Shown: positions 35,268-45,400, counted from the first letter of the stretch. The stretch: 64,000 bases of DNA from G963702155 sp963702155 (GCA_963702155.1 OY969717.1:310001-374000); one strand, 5' to 3'. Notes: generated from the letters alone by a model not told the origin. Program-made: numbers and translations.

Positions 35268-35401
35268 GGCGGCTCTCCAAAAAATTAGCTATGCGAAAAC
35301 GACTACTAACAATATAGTCAAAGCGCAATCAAAAACGACCTTTCCAGGCCAAGAAAATGACAGATATCAAAATCAACAAAACCTGCAATTCTATTATATT
35401 T

Positions 35402-36634
35402 CTAGAGTTTGAATTTATGCTTTAACGCCAAACCAAACAAGAAAAGCAAAACGATTGCTAAAAAACTTTGTAAAAAGGCAACCCCGAATATCACATCCAT
35501 ATACCATTGGTTTTCTGGGGATAGAGCGGCTTTGTCAAATAACGTCTCTAAACCGTGCGGGCGGGCGTCACGGCTGCTGGATACAAAGGGAAACATATTC
35601 GCCGCGGAGTAGGTGAGGGCGCTGGTAATACGCTGGGATAGGGGTGCACTATGCACAAATACCGCGTAAGACGCTAAAAAATAAATCTTGGCAAATAAAA
35701 CCCACATACAAAACATATATTTTACGGGCCGCGCCACACTCCGCCCGTAATCGCTTAAAATATCAAACCAGAATTCACTATCAATAATATTTTGTATAAG
35801 GGGGTAACGTTTTTGCGTCCGCGACGCCTTCATCTCCAACACGTGAAAATCTAATGCTTTTTGATGATCCTTGTTATTTTCGGCCAGTTCTTTCAGGCGC
35901 CTTAACCGTTCGATAGTCTCAGTATGGTTGTCCCCATTCTTATCTCTCCACTTACGATTATAAGATACGTTTATGCCTTCCAACGACAAATGATGGGACA
36001 GTTTATTTTCTGTAAAATCGGGGATACAGGTAAATGGTTCTATTGCAGAAAAAGAGAGAGGGCCTTCAAATGTACAAAATGTAAAAGAAAAGGATTTGAG
36101 TTCTTTTACATTTTCAAGAAGAGAAAAAATCGCTTTCCCTTTAAAAGTTGCACCGAAAAAGCTGACATCCCCCTCGCCAAAGCTTGCACGTGAAAAGCTT
36201 ACATCACCCTTGCCAAGGGTTGTATGTAAAAAGAAAACATTCCCCTCGCGAAAGGTGGCATTTGAAAAGGAAACATCCCCCTCGCCAAAGGTTGCGTCTG
36301 AAAAGTTGACATGCCCCTCGCCAAAGGTTGCGCCTGAAAAGCTAACATTCCCCTTGCCAAAGGTTGCATTTGAAAAGTCGACATGTCCATTGGGAAATTT
36401 ATACCCCCTAAAAGGCCATCTATCAGGCTCTATATTACCTACATCTCTGTGTTTCGAAAAATCAAAGCCTGAAAAAATAACAACCGCTTTAAACTCCGGA
36501 TCCGCTTTTTGGTTTTCTTCAACCCATTTGTTCCATACCCCGCGCCCCTCTAACCATAAATTACGCCAGGACTCTTGCGGCATGGAAGCAAAGCCCTGTA
36601 TATTTTCTGCCCTGTACTTATCAACTATGCTCAT
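35402..36634 (-). CDS. Pentapeptide-like repeat protein with C-terminal membrane domain
   Basis: A 410-residue protein. Residues ~80-170 contain about seven 12-residue repeats of the form FSxATFGEGxVS, related to pentapeptide-repeat beta helices. A charged helical linker follows (RRLKELAENNKDHQKALDFH, ~245-275). The C-terminus has two membrane segments, YMFCMWVLFAKIYFLASYAV and AFLQSFLAIVLLFLFGLAL. A loop between them contains a YSAANMFPFV segment, reminiscent of the pore loop of ion-channel-like proteins. It is divergent from pyrC. Function is unknown. Confidence 0.75.
   Translation of the reverse strand: MSIVDKYRAENIQGFASMPQESWRNLWLEGRGVWNKWVEENQKADPEFKAVVIFSGFDFSKHRDVGNIEPDRWPFRGYKFPNGHVDFSNATFGKGNVSFSGATFGEGHVNFSDATFGEGDVSFSNATFREGNVFFLHTTLGKGDVSFSRASFGEGDVSFFGATFKGKAIFSLLENVKELKSFSFTFCTFEGPLSFSAIEPFTCIPDFTENKLSHHLSLEGINVSYNRKWRDKNGDNHTETIERLRRLKELAENNKDHQKALDFHVLEMKASRTQKRYPLIQNIIDSEFWFDILSDYGRSVARPVKYMFCMWVLFAKIYFLASYAVFVHSAPLSQRITSALTYSAANMFPFVSSSRDARPHGLETLFDKAALSPENQWYMDVIFGVAFLQSFLAIVLLFLFGLALKHKFKL
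36150..36385. repeat. 36-bp tandem DNA repeats coding for the FSxATFGEGxVS units
   Basis: About six to seven imperfect copies with a period of 36 bases (core CCTCGCCAAAGGTTGC) lie inside the pentapeptide-like gene. Copies near 36280-36370 are almost identical at DNA level, suggesting recent repeat expansion or homogenisation. Confidence 0.8.
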
Positions 36635-36749
36635 GCCGACGCGTTTCTCTAATCTTAAATACCAAAACTATAAACTGATAGTTGCGCAAAAAAAAGATGT
36701 TTAAATAACGCTCTTGAACTATCACGCCCCCGTTGCTAAACCTAAACTT

Positions 36750-37808
36750 ATGAAACTCACGCTCCCCAAATGGTACGACCTTCACGCGCATTTTCGCCAG
36801 GATGATATGATCGCGCCGCTTATATCTGATCACCTCGCAATGGGGTGCGTTGGCATTCTGGCCATGCCGAACACAAAACCGCCCGTCGCCAAGGTGTTTA
36901 AGGACGATCCGCTCCCATATTGGAGCATTGAAGAATACCGCGATATGCTCATAACCGCCGGCGGCGATGCGTTTGATCAGGTTATAACGCCGCTCTACAT
37001 TACAAAGGACACAACCCCCGAAATGATAGAGCAGGGCGCGAAAGCAAATTTATTGCGCGCCTGTAAATACTACCCCCCGCATGGCACAACCGGCGCGGAG
37101 TTTGGTTTTCCGCTGGAGGAGTTTATTGAAAACGGTGTGTTCGAGGCGCTCGAGGCTAATAACGTTACACTGTGCATCCACGGCGAAGAACACGGCCTGC
37201 ACCCCGAACAATATTTCGCAAGGCAAGAGAATGCCGAAGAAATTTTCTACCGCGAGCGGATGCCAAAAGTGATCGATAAATTCCCCGATCTAAAAATCGT
37301 GGGTGAGCATGTGACAACCAAAGTCGCCGTCGATTTCATCACTAAGGCGCCCGATAATTTCGGCGCAACCGTTACGCCGCAACACTTGCTATTCACTGTC
37401 GGGCATTTGCTAAAAGGCTTGAATTATCAACTCTACTGCCTGCCGCTCCTAAAATTTGAGGAGGATCGCGCCGCCCTGCAAGCCGCCGTGACCAACTCGA
37501 ATAACACAAAATTTTTTGCCGGAACAGACAGCGCCCCCCATACAACTAAAGTCACCGAATGTGGCTGCGCCGCCGGATGTTACACGGGCGGGGTTGCGCC
37601 GCAACTCTACGCAAAAGGGTTTGAAGCGGCAGGCGTGAATTTATCAGAAGAAAATGGCCTCGAAACTTTCAAAAAATTCCTCTGCACCAATGGCCCGAAT
37701 TTCTATGGCCTGCCTATATCATCGGAGACATTCACCTTCGATACCGAAGCAGAATACGATGACACACTCCAAATCGGCAATCAAAGCGTGACAAGGCTCA
37801 AGCTTTAA
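36750..37808 (+). CDS. pyrC: Dihydroorotase
   Basis: Zinc amidohydrolase of pyrimidine synthesis, cyclising carbamoyl-aspartate to dihydroorotate. The metal motif WYDLHAHFRQ is at the N-terminus, with CKYYPPHGTT near residue 103 (the carbamylated-lysine site). A histidine site EHVTTKVAVDFI follows near 188, and FAGTDSAPHTTKVTECGCAAG near 256 carries the catalytic aspartate and class I signature. The frame opens at TTG 36714, but ATG 36750 matches where family members begin (352 aa). No clear ribosome site precedes either. It provides the step after carbamoyl-phosphate from carAB in this window. Confidence 0.92.
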   Translation: MKLTLPKWYDLHAHFRQDDMIAPLISDHLAMGCVGILAMPNTKPPVAKVFKDDPLPYWSIEEYRDMLITAGGDAFDQVITPLYITKDTTPEMIEQGAKANLLRACKYYPPHGTTGAEFGFPLEEFIENGVFEALEANNVTLCIHGEEHGLHPEQYFARQENAEEIFYRERMPKVIDKFPDLKIVGEHVTTKVAVDFITKAPDNFGATVTPQHLLFTVGHLLKGLNYQLYCLPLLKFEEDRAALQAAVTNSNNTKFFAGTDSAPHTTKVTECGCAAGCYTGGVAPQLYAKGFEAAGVNLSEENGLETFKKFLCTNGPNFYGLPISSETFTFDTEAEYDDTLQIGNQSVTRLKL

Positions 37809-38157
37809 AACTTTTCATCTCATATGACTAAAAAAAATCCGGGCATCTCAAAAATGAGAGAACCCGGAAAAGTCAAACAGGGAGGTTTTACGTCCTGAGA
37901 CGAAGATACGCAGCTGAAAATATATTGACTGACAATATATTTAATATGGGTTTGTTATATCGGGCTTAAGATTCCGGCGTCAACGCGAAAGCGTTCTATT
38001 CAGGATTTCGCCGTGGATAACCACTTTTCTTTGATTCAATAGATGGTCTTAAATAAAAATCCTAGTAAAAAAGATGAGGAAACAAAAGACATTAGCGCAA
38101 TAATTGAAACATAAACGAAACGTATTGGTTGTAATTAGATGAAGTTATTTCATTGTT
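37809..38157. other. Structured intergenic region, candidate minus-strand small RNA or long trxB 3' UTR
   Basis: On the minus strand the region contains a GNRA-capped hairpin AACGC-gaaa-GCGTT (or its complement) around 37983-37996, enclosed by a CGGCG/CGCCG helix. An ACCTCCC anti-ribosome-site-like segment lies near 37880, and a strong terminator at 37830-37868. No protein-coding frame was seen. An sRNA released from the trxB 3' end, or with its own promoter, would fit. Confidence 0.4.
37830..37868 (-). terminator. Rho-independent terminator read on the minus strand
   Basis: On the minus strand, stem TCCGGG / CCCGGA with an inner CTC/GAG pairing is followed by a run of eight T. The orientation ends minus-strand transcripts coming from trxB rather than pyrC. 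Confidence 0.75.
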
Positions 38158-39127
38158 TTATTCCGCAGCCTTGGCGGTATTTTCTGAGTCTTCACGTGAA
38201 TGCAAAAACTTATCCGCTTCAAGCGCAGCCATACACCCCATACCCGCCGCCGTTACGGCTTGTCGATACGTTTCATCAGATACATCACCCGCCGCATAAA
38301 CACCCGGGATAGACGTCGCCGTCGAATCAGGAGCCGTATCAATATATCCGCGCTCGTTCATTTTAATCTGACCTTTGAATAAATCAGTAGCAGGATCATG
38401 CCCAATTGCAACAAAAAGCCCATCGGCTTTAAGCTCATGATCTACACCTGTTTTTTTGTTGTGAATAATCGCACCAGTCATACCTGTACTATCACCAACA
38501 ATCTCTTTAACTTCCGAATCCCATAAAAATTCAATTTTTTCATTGGCGTGCAAACGGTCTTGCAAAATGCGCTCCGCCCTCATTTCATCACGGCGATGAA
38601 CAAGCGTAACTTTTTTACAAAAATTAGTCAGGAACAGAGCCTCTTCTGCCGCGGTATTCCCGCCGCCAACTATAATAACCTCTTGCTCTTTAAAGAAAAA
38701 CCCATCACACGTCGCACACGCCGAAACGCCTCGGCCCTTATATTTTTCTTCTGAATTCTAAACCGAGCCAACGCGCCTTTGCGCCAGTAGATAAAATAAG
38801 GCTATCTCCGGTATAAGTTGTGCCTGATTCACCGATTGCTTTAAAAGGGCGCGCAGATAAATCCACTTCTTTAATATGGTCGGTCATCATCTGCGTACCT
38901 ACATTCTCGGCCTGACCTTTCATTTGCTCCATAAGCCATGGTCCTTCAATAACCTTGGCAAAACCGGGGTAATTCTCGACCTCTGTCGTGATCATAAGCT
39001 GCCCGCCAGGCTCCATTCCGGTAACCAGAATAGGTTTTAAATTTGCCCGCGCCGCATAAATCGCCGCTGTATATCCCGCCGGACCCGACCCTATAATCAA
39101 AACTTGTGAATGCTGTGTATCGCTCAT
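38158..39127 (-). pseudogene. trxB: Thioredoxin reductase, one-base frameshift
   Basis: FAD/NADPH flavoprotein that reduces thioredoxin. The N-terminal part (39127-38738) has VLIIGSGPAGYTAAIYAARA and GGQLMITTEVENYPGFA. The part between the two open frames encodes the redox site CATCDGFFF and the NADPH motif VGGGNTAAEEALFL in a second frame. The C-terminal part (38583-38158) ends with GLFVAIGHDPATDLFKGQ and VYAAGDVSDETYRQA. Removing one base at about 38755 (GAATTC to GAATC) restores one continuous ORF. As this gene is normally essential or near essential, an assembly error is more likely than decay. Confidence 0.9.
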
Positions 39128-39205
39128 AATAATTTACGCTTTATATATTTGTTTAAACCTTAGTATATAAAATTTATACGCCATAAATCTACCCATAGAT
39201 CACGG

Positions 39206-40166
39206 TTATCCAGAAGCGCGTTGGTGATATCGCTCAAATACTGCACGTGCAATTATCGTCGCATCATTAAGCGGCGTATAATCCCAATGCTCAAGCGTAC
39301 CATCAAAAACTTTAACTGCACCGTGCTTAATCAAATTTTCATGAAGGGTATCAATACGCGCCGCGCCGCCCTCAAGTCCGATCATGTAAACCGGTTTGCC
39401 CGTAGTCGCCGCCTCGGAGAGCATCGAGACACTATCTGCAGTAACTAAAATAAAATCGGCCCAAAGCCAAAAATGCGAAATAGGGGTTTTCACCCGTGCC
39501 ATTCCATACATAAGAATCTGTATCCGATAGCGAATGTAATAAAATCGTCTGGTTTGCCGCGCCCGTCCGCCGCGATGCCGTCACCATCAAGCCCGCATCC
39601 AGCCTTGCCAAATCATCCGCCAGATTTTGCGTAATGGTCTGGCTCATAATATAGGCCTTGGATGTACCGCCAATCATGACTGCAACCTTCGGGTTTTCTA
39701 AAGAACTCAAACTGTGGGAACGCGGTTTTTCCTCGGCCAATCGCTCTGCTGTAATCCGGTTTGGTGCGGCCGTGCTCACAATTACATTTTTCCCCCGCGC
39801 TGGATCATGCGCAGGGACAGCAAGTAAGTCAAAATTATCTGCCGAAACGCGCGGATCTTGTATATGAAGTGTAAACGTACGCCCCCCAGATTGCTTTTTA
39901 ATATAGCGCGAAGCCGCCACAGCCTTGCGCCCGCTTGTAATTAAAATATCCGGCCACGGCGGGGTAGGGGCGGGGGCAAAACTCGCCGCCATCTCAAACC
40001 CTATATAAGGCGAAAGCGTTTTCCAAGGCTGATTAAGCCGCACACGTTTGGTTTCAATTTTAATATTCATAAGGCTTGAAAGCTGCTCCGCCACACCCAA
40101 ACACTGGTTTTCTGTACCAGCGATTCCTTCGGTTATGATCCAAACCGTTTTGTATTCTTTGTTCAT
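39206..40166 (-). pseudogene. Mitochondrial fission ELM1-like (DUF1022) protein, one-base frameshift
   Basis: Homologue of the ELM1/DUF1022 family, a glycosyltransferase-like fold found in alphaproteobacteria and plant mitochondria. The first part (40166-39432) has VWIITEGIAGTENQCLGVAE, DILITSGRKAVAASRY near residue 74, HIQDPRVSADNFDLLAVPAH near 100 and VAVMIGGTSKAY near 160. The second (39511-39206) continues with ADFILVTADSVSMLSEAATT. Removing one base from the five-A run at 39469-39473 joins them into ~319 residues. Function in bacteria is unknown. Confidence 0.85.
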
Positions 40167-40299
40167 ATAAATTGTCTTAAAATGCCTTCAAAAAATTAAA
40201 TATACACAAATTATCATAAAGTTCTTGCATCATGGCGCGCGCAACTTTATATCAAGCCGATAGGATAGTGTTAAATCATAAAAACAAAAAGTTATTTTC

Positions 40300-40768
40300 A
40301 TGCGCAGACAAAAATTAGACCGAATAGACCGTAAAATCCTCCGTGATCTTCAGGAAGACGGACGCGTTACCAACGTGGAGCTGGCAAAACGCGTGGCACC
40401 GCCCCGCCATGCCTGCGCCGTGTACGCGCATTGGAAGAGGCGGCTACATTAAAAGCTACCATGCCAAAATCAACAACGCCATGATGGGCTACACTGTTGT
40501 GGTATTTGCACAAGTTAAATTATCATCACAGGCCGAGGCCGATCTCGCCAAGTTTGAAAAAACTATGAGCGAGCTTCCGCAAGTGCGCGAATGTCATTTG
40601 CTCGCTGGTGATTTTGATTATATTTTGAAAGTGGTCGCAAAAGACTGGGACGATTATCAAAATTTCCACGCAAAAGTTCTAACCACTGCGCCAAGCGTAA
40701 CATCCGTAAAATCCTCCCTCGCGATCCGCGGCACAAAGGATGACGTCGGCGTTCCTATCGAGGAATAG
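40300..40768 (+). pseudogene. Lrp/AsnC family transcriptional regulator, two one-base deletions
   Basis: The true start is ATG 40300, giving LDRIDRKILRDLQEDGRVTN with the HTH NVELAKRV. The frame is lost at 40395 and regained in a third frame at about 40443. Inserting one G at each of two GG sites (40395-40396 and 40442-40443) gives the family-typical APPCLRRVRALEEAGYIKSY and a full ~157-residue protein with the RAM domain (YTVVVFAQVKLSSQAEADLA, then AGDFDYILKVVAKD). It is an amino-acid-responsive regulator by family; the ligand is unknown. Confidence 0.87.
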
Positions 40769-40792
40769 GCATCAATCGCTCTAACAAATAAA

Positions 40793-40820
40793 AAGCCCGC
40801 GTCTAATGCGGGCTTATTTT
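40793..40820. terminator. Bidirectional Rho-independent terminator
   Basis: Stem AAGCCCGC / GCGGGCTT with a 7-base loop, A-run before and T-rich after. It separates the convergent Lrp/AsnC and GNAT genes. Confidence 0.8.
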
Positions 40821-41418
40821 ATGGGACAAGAGAAATGTCAGAGGAGGGGGGATTTAAACCAAGCCGCGCCCGCGCCGCGATCCAGCTATCGCGCGTAATC
40901 TCCCAAATTTCTTCTTCCGTATCACCGGAATGATAGGTTTCAGAAGAAACGCCAAGCAATCGCGCGCCAAACTTTTCTTTAAGGGTTCTTGAGGCAACAT
41001 TGGAAACCGCATTTCTAACAATGATTTTATCTTTACTGATATTAAGAAAAATAAAGTCTTGTGTACGAATAACCGCTTCACTCATAAGGCCTTGACCATG
41101 AAACGGCTTACCAATCCAAAAGCCGCGATTATCAGGCCATCCGTCAAAGCGGTAGTCCATAATACCTATAGCTTCTGTAGCGTCATTTTTGAGCCTAATT
41201 GTCCAAATATAAATTTCTTCTGAAACGCCTTTTTCAAGCATATCACTAATAAAAGTTTTCGCTCCATCTTTTGGATATGGCCAAGGCGCGGTTCCAAGAA
41301 ACTTTATGATTTCAAAATCATCAACATATCGCTGTATATGCGGGCGCATCCTCAAGCGTAAGCGGGTGCAAAATTAGCCGCTCCGTCTCTAAACAGGCGT
41401 GCGCTCGATTAAGCTCAT
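40819..41418 (-). pseudogene. GNAT family N-acetyltransferase, two one-base indels near the N-terminus
   Basis: Acetyltransferase of the RimJ/RimL-like GNAT type. The open part (41355-40819) includes APWPYPKDGAKTFI, FWIGKPFHGQGLMSEAV with the acetyl-CoA loop, and VSNVASRTLKEKFGARLLG. The natural start is ATG 41418, which overlaps the greA stop as ATGA. Adding one T at about 41393 and removing one C at about 41345 gives the family-typical LETERLIL...PLTLEDAPHIQRY leader. Translational coupling to greA is thus expected. The substrate is unknown. Confidence 0.83.
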
Positions 41419-41888
41419 CCGTACTTAACTTCTAAAATTTCGTAATCCTTTGCCCCGCGCGGTGCTTTCACAACCACGCTATCCCCAACGGATTTCCCGA
41501 TCAGCGCGCGCGCAACAGGCGAGGTTATAGAGATTTTCCGGTTCTCTGTATCCGTTTCATATTCGCCAACCAAGATAAAACGTTCTTCCTCGTCTGTTTC
41601 TTCATCAACAACTAAAACTTCCGCGCCAAATTTAACTGTATCGCCGCTCATCTCTGATGGATCAATAATTTGCGCCTGGCCAACGACGGCTTCCAATTCC
41701 TGAATACGGCCTTCGATAAAGCTTTGCTGCTCCCGCGCTGCATGGTATTCGGCATTCTCTTTCAAATCGCCATGCTCTCGCGCGGTGGCAATCGCCTCAA
41801 TCACGGCCGGACGCTCAACCTTGACCAGATTCTTTAATTCCGCTTCAAGCTTTACAAATCCGTTTTTGGTTACAGGGATCTTATCCAT
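41415..41888 (-). CDS. greA: Transcription elongation factor GreA
   Basis: Rescues backtracked RNA polymerase by stimulating transcript cleavage. The N-terminal coiled coil carries ATAREHGDLKENAEYHAARE near residues 36-55, including the acidic tip DLKENAEY. The C-terminal FKBP-like domain ends with SPVARALIGKSVGDSVVV and a final EILEVKYG. It is 157 aa, as usual. This gene is intact although its neighbours are frameshifted. A hairpin lies 55 bases upstream (41943-41968). Confidence 0.95.
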   Translation of the reverse strand: MDKIPVTKNGFVKLEAELKNLVKVERPAVIEAIATAREHGDLKENAEYHAAREQQSFIEGRIQELEAVVGQAQIIDPSEMSGDTVKFGAEVLVVDEETDEEERFILVGEYETDTENRKISITSPVARALIGKSVGDSVVVKAPRGAKDYEILEVKYG

Positions 41889-41935
41889 AGTCGTTGTCCT
41901 TAAATGAGGCTGTTAATAAAACTTATCTTATAAAA

Positions 41936-41968
41936 ACAACAACCCGCCACAAATAAATCTGGGGCGGG
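41936..41968 (-). terminator. Hairpin with T-rich tail upstream of greA (minus strand)
   Basis: Stem CCCGCC / GGCGGG (41951-41956 region to 41963-41968, loop CACAAATAAATCTGG in between) followed on the minus strand by a T-rich stretch. It could stop antisense read-through from carB or act as an attenuator before greA. Exact stem limits are approximate. Confidence 0.5.
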
Positions 41969-42084
41969 ATGCCATCTTCACAACCGTTCTTGTGATATTG
42001 TTATGATAAGGGTTTTTGTTTAAAAATCAACATGGAATTTTTTTCTGCGTTGATTGTTATATATTAAAATCAAAAGAGGAGAGA

Positions 42085-42429
42085 ATGGGAAAATATGAAG
42101 ACAATCAAAAAGCATATGAAAACTTTAATAAGCTGGTCAATATGACCGCAAGCGAACTCGATGAATGGCTTGACACTGAGGATAGTAAGAATTCAGGTCG
42201 CGAGATGGATAATGGTGAAACCGTTGGTCACCAATCTGGCCGCCAAATTGTAAAAATTCTGAATAAAAATAAAGATGACCTGACCGATGCAAATTACGAT
42301 CACATGCGCGAGGTTATCGGGTATATCAATCGTCATAAGGCACAAGGTCCAGAAAAAGATATAGAAAACTCAACCTGGCGCTACTCCCTCATGAACTGGG
42401 GACATGACCCTTGTAAACAGAAGAAATAA
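42085..42429 (+). CDS. DUF3140 domain-containing protein
   Basis: A 114-residue protein of the DUF3140 family. The pattern is FNKLVNMTASELDEWLDTED near the start, SGRQIVKILNKNKDDLTDANY in the middle, MREVIGYINRH and the ending SLMNWGHDPCK. The frame opens at 42016, but ATG 42085 has GAGGAGAG just upstream and corresponds to family starts. Function is unknown; relatives are often stress-related, a weak inference. Confidence 0.87.
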   Translation: MGKYEDNQKAYENFNKLVNMTASELDEWLDTEDSKNSGREMDNGETVGHQSGRQIVKILNKNKDDLTDANYDHMREVIGYINRHKAQGPEKDIENSTWRYSLMNWGHDPCKQKK

Positions 42430-42433
42430 AAAG

Positions 42434-45400
42434 TTATGCCGCTTTCTCATTCTTATGCTGTGCGGGGAAAAACTCTTGTAAAGATTTGACATCCAATTCC
42501 CGCGACTGCATGGCACGGATCGCCTGTACACCTGCACTCGCCGCAGTGAGCAACGTGTAGTAGGGAATAGAATTCATCAGCGCCATCCGGCCGTATTGAT
42601 GTTGCATCGCCACCGCCTTGGCATTATTTATTGGTTGTATTAATCATCAAATTAATTTGGCCGTTGATAAGCGCATCCACAATATGCGGCTGGCCTTCCA
42701 TGACTTTATTAATGCGTTTGACCTTCAATCCATTTTCAGTCAAAAACGCACATGTTCCGCCCGTCGCAATAAGGTTAAAGCCTAAATCTGCAAGATCCTT
42801 TGCGAGGGGCAAAAGCTCTTCCTTATCTTTATCACGCACAGATAAAAACACAGTCCCCTCGGTTGGGAATATTCGTGCCCGCGCCAATTTGCGACTTTGG
42901 CGATTGCTTGTGCGAAATCATGATCAATCCCCATTACCTCACCGGTGGATTTCATTTCAGGGCCAAGCAATGGCTCAACACCTGGGAAGCGATTAAACGG
43001 AAATACGGGTGCTTTTACTGCCGTATGTCAGGTGGAATACCCGTTAATTGATCTTTAAAGGCAGTCAATTTTTCGCCTGCCATTATACGCGCGGCGATTT
43101 TCGCGACCGGCACACCTGTTGCTTTGGCAACAAACGGCGCAGTCGGCTGAGGCGCGTGGGTTAACTTCGATAATATAGATGTCAATCCCCCGTTTCACGG
43201 TTCTTCGCACGGCGAATTGTACATTCATCAGACCGACAACGTTAGCGCTTTAGCGAGTTTTATAGTCTGCTTTTCAATTCCCGAACTTTTGACAGTAAGC
43301 GAATGCGGCGGTAGAACACAAGCACTATCACCGGAATGAATCCCGGCCTCCTCAATGTGTTCCATGATGCCGGCCACATAAACATCTTTCCCATCCCATA
43401 TCGCATCAACATCAACTTCAATCGCGCTTTTCAAATAACGGTCAAGCAAAACCGGCGTTTCACCGGAAACTTTTACCGCGCTGTTAATATATTCTTTCAA
43501 CCTCGCTCATCGTATGAACAATTTGCATGGCCAGACCGCCCAAAACATATGACGGACGTATAACAAGCGGAAAACCAATATCTTCTGCAATATCAGCGCT
43601 TCCTTGGCAGAACGCGCCAGTCCGTTAGGCGGTTGTTTTAATTTTATTTTATCCAACAGCTCTTTGAAACCGTTCACGATCTTCGGCCAGATCAATGGCA
43701 TCAAGATCGGTCCCAAAAATGGGAATGCCTTCATTTTGTAAAGCATCCGCAAGTTTTAGAGGTGTTTGCCCGCCAAGTTGTACGATCACGCCTTTGATTT
43801 TGCCTTTTCTCCGCGCGGATCAGTTCGACCACATCTTCTTCGGTTAGTGGCTCAAAATAAAGACGATCGGACGTATCATAATCTGTTGAAACGGTTTCAG
43901 GGTTACAGTTCACCATAATCGTTTCATAGCCAGCTTTCTTTGAACGCATAGGCGGCATGAACACAGCAATAATCAAATTCAATGCCTTGGCCAATCCGGT
44001 TCGGCCCGCCGCCAAGAATGACAATTTTTTCTTTATCGGTTGGCTCAATTTCGCTCACCGCTTGATATGTGCCATCTCCCTCATAACATCCATACATATA
44101 AGGTGTGACCGAGGCAATCTCAGCGGCGCAGGTATCAACGCGTTTATAAACGGGGTGCATATTATGGGCGTGCCGGGCTTTACGACTGCACGCTCTTCCA
44201 CACCAACAATATTACCAAGCTGCGCATCGGAAAAACCGAGCTTTTTCAGGTCATCCAGCCTTCGGGGGAATTGGGAAATCCTTTTTCTTTTATTTCTTTT
44301 TCTTTTATGACGATGTTTTCAATCCGGCCTAAAAACCACGGGTCATATTTGCTAAGCGCATGGATTTCATCCACGGACATACCACGTCGAAATGCTTCGG
44401 CAATATAAAGAATACGGAGCGGTGTGGCGTGGAATACATTGGCGCGTAATTCATCCATAACCGATGCCAAACTCGGTATCATCGCCATTTAAACCAGTGG
44501 AACAAGCCCGTTAAAACCCTTTTCCAAAGAACGCATGGCTTTTTGCAAGGATTTCCTCAAATGACCGGCCGATCGCCATCGCCTCGCCGACCGATTTCAT
44601 CGCTGTGTTAAATTCCTTCGCACCCTTAAATTTTTCAAATGTAAAACGTGGAATTTTGGTAACGACATAATCAATTGTCGGCTCGAACGATGCCGGGTAT
44701 ACCCGCCAGTAATATCATTTTCTAATTCATCCAGCGTATAGCCCACCGCCAATTTCGCCGCAATCTTTGCAATCGGAAATCCTGTCGCTTTAGATGCGAG
44801 CGCAGACGAACGCGACACGCGCGGGTTCATTTCAATCACCACCATGCGGCCGTCTTTCGGGTTCACCGCAAATTGTACATTTGATCCGCCCGTTTCAACA
44901 CCAATACCGCGCAACACCGCGAGCGAAGCATTGCGCATGATCTGATATTCTTTATCGGTCAGCGTCAGAGCAGGCGCAACGGTAATGGAATCACCCGTAT
45001 GCACGCCCATGGGGTCAATATTTTCAATCGCGCATACAATAATACAGTTGTCGTTTTTATCGCGCACAACCTCCATCTCGTATTCTTTCCAACCGAGCAT
45101 TGATTCGTCAATCAGAACTTCGGTAGTAGGGGAGGCCTCTAGGCCCTCAGCGACAATACGCTCATACTCATTGCGATTATACGCCACACCGCCGCCTGTA
45201 CCACCCATCGTGAAAGAAGGACGAATAATGGAGGGCAGACCGATTTCTTTTAAGTATTCTCGCGCCTCTTCCAGGGTATGCACAACCTTGGAACGCGGGG
45301 ATTCAAAACCAATTTCATCCATACAATCTTTAAAACGTTCGCGATTTTCGGCCTTGTCGATCGCCTCTTGATTTGCCCCAATCATTTCGATGCCCAACCT

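Noticed and set aside
36096..36704. 202-codon frame on the plus strand across the pentapeptide-like gene
   Set aside because: It is a repetitive shadow of the 36-bp repeats; the minus-strand frame has the proper membrane domain.
38158..39127. Two separate flavoprotein genes
   Set aside because: The two open frames and the sequence between them form one thioredoxin reductase after a one-base correction.
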